Source: Pseudomonadota bacterium (GTDB lineage: Bacteria; Pseudomonadota; Alphaproteobacteria; Rhizobiales; Beijerinckiaceae). Taken from it: DNA of 6,605 nucleotides. The translations under genes were made by a program, and so were the position numbers. The stretch covers positions 1 to 6,605 of the forward strand of contig JAKANG010000089.1 of the NCBI GenBank assembly GCA_021812505.1, in the 5' to 3' direction. The notes under the pieces were generated by a model, which was not told the origin of the DNA, searched no databases, and saw only the letters and a list, made by a program, of their open reading frames with translations. Shown piece by piece: positions 6,006 through 6,605 of the stretch (position 1 is the stretch's first letter; each line of letters starts with the position of its first letter).

Positions 6006-6605
6006 ATGAGACAGGCGGCAACCCAGGAGCTGTACAGCTATTGGAACAAACTTCGCGGCGCGCGGCTCTCGCCGGCGCGCGAAGACATCGATCCGAGCGA
6101 AATCCGTCACATCCTGGCTGACACCATGATTCTGGAGGTGGACGAAGCGCGTCAGTTTCCTGTCCGCGTCTCAGGCTCGCGGCTGAACGCCGTGTTCCTC
6201 GACGAACTCAAGGGACATTCCTTCGTGGGGCTTTTCGCCCCCGACGAAAGGGCGACCGCAAGCGAAATGGCGGCCGCGGTGGTGGACGGCGCCCGCCCCA
6301 TCGTGGCCGGACTGGTCGCCGAACAGTCCGACGAACCGCCGGCGCATATGGAGCTGCTGCTGCTTCCGCTGCGCTGCCATGGCCAGACCCACTCGCGCGT
6401 CCTGGGGATGCTGACTCCGACCGGCCTTCCCTCCTGGTTCGGTCTTCGCCCCGCCGACTGCCTTCGCATGATCGCCATGCGGTTCATCGACGACCAACGG
6501 GAGGCCGATCCGGACCTGATGGCCGGAGCCGGCGGCGAGCGCATCCTCAGGCCCTCGGATCTCGTCAACCGGGTCAAGACGCGACGCCGGTCCTTCTTTG
6601 TCATT
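6006..6605 (+). CDS. PAS_5-family single-domain protein (MopJ-like), C-terminus off the edge
   Basis: The frame is open from 6006 to the window edge, 200 codons with no stop. Family members are usually a little over 200 residues, so only a few residues should be missing. Recognisable family features are LYSYWNKLRG (9-18), DIDPSEIRHILADTMILEVD (27-46), FPVRVSGSRLNAVF (51-64), and ELKGHSFVGLF (67-77) followed by APDER. These match PAS_5 (Pfam PF07310), a compact PAS fold with no attached kinase or cyclase domain. The Caulobacter member MopJ is a polar cell-cycle and motility protein that acts on the DivJ/DivL-CtrA pathway. Whether this protein does the same is inference, as genomes in this order carry several paralogues. 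It has no membrane segment, so it is probably cytoplasmic. Two CtrA-like sites precede it. Confidence 0.85.
   Translation, partial: MRQAATQELYSYWNKLRGARLSPAREDIDPSEIRHILADTMILEVDEARQFPVRVSGSRLNAVFLDELKGHSFVGLFAPDERATASEMAAAVVDGARPIVAGLVAEQSDEPPAHMELLLLPLRCHGQTHSRVLGMLTPTGLPSWFGLRPADCLRMIAMRFIDDQREADPDLMAGAGGERILRPSDLVNRVKTRRRSFFVI

Noticed and set aside
1..6605. CRISPR array, insertion sequence or prophage
   Set aside because: No spaced direct repeats, terminal inverted repeats, transposase, integrase or tRNA attachment site were seen.

Overview
The window is a GC-rich chromosomal segment of an alphaproteobacterium, most likely of the order Hyphomicrobiales (Rhizobiales). The placement rests on GC-rich codon use, on the ArgS sequence with its downstream SPOR-domain gene (a pairing I know from that order), and on the PAS_5-type and short CBS-pair proteins that are common there. 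I cannot fix the genus. No mobile element, CRISPR array, tRNA or rRNA is visible, and the genes look like ordinary core or soft-core genes.

Layout: (1) 1-1001, minus strand, the N-terminal 333 residues of a SPOR-domain inner-membrane protein that runs off the left edge. (2) 1075-2853, minus, complete argS (592 residues), probably co-transcribed with the SPOR gene. (3) 2854-3226, a 373-bp divergent intergenic region holding four copies of a 14-bp tandem repeat, a large inverted repeat and an imperfect hairpin. (4) 3227-4273, plus, a patatin-like phospholipase of the RssA type. (5) 4283-4714, minus, a stand-alone two-CBS protein, convergent with the patatin gene across only 9 bp. (6) 4810-5577, minus, a rhomboid-family intramembrane protease, likely co-transcribed with the CBS gene. 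(7) 5578-6005, a 428-bp divergent region with a textbook minus-strand intrinsic terminator just upstream of the rhomboid ribosome binding site, further possible RNA structure, and two one-mismatch CtrA-like sites. (8) 6006 to the right edge, plus, a PAS_5-family single-domain protein of the MopJ type, probably only a few residues short of its end.

Functionally, argS serves translation and the SPOR protein serves the septal cell wall. The patatin, rhomboid and CBS proteins are not an obvious pathway; they act on lipids, on membrane proteins and on nucleotide sensing respectively. I see no clear new defence or mobile system. The least explained part is the non-coding DNA at 5606-5940. There a terminator sits where no upstream minus-strand gene exists, so either a small RNA or a leader that can terminate early is likely, and next to it CtrA-like sites precede a gene whose Caulobacter relative acts in the CtrA cell-cycle circuit.
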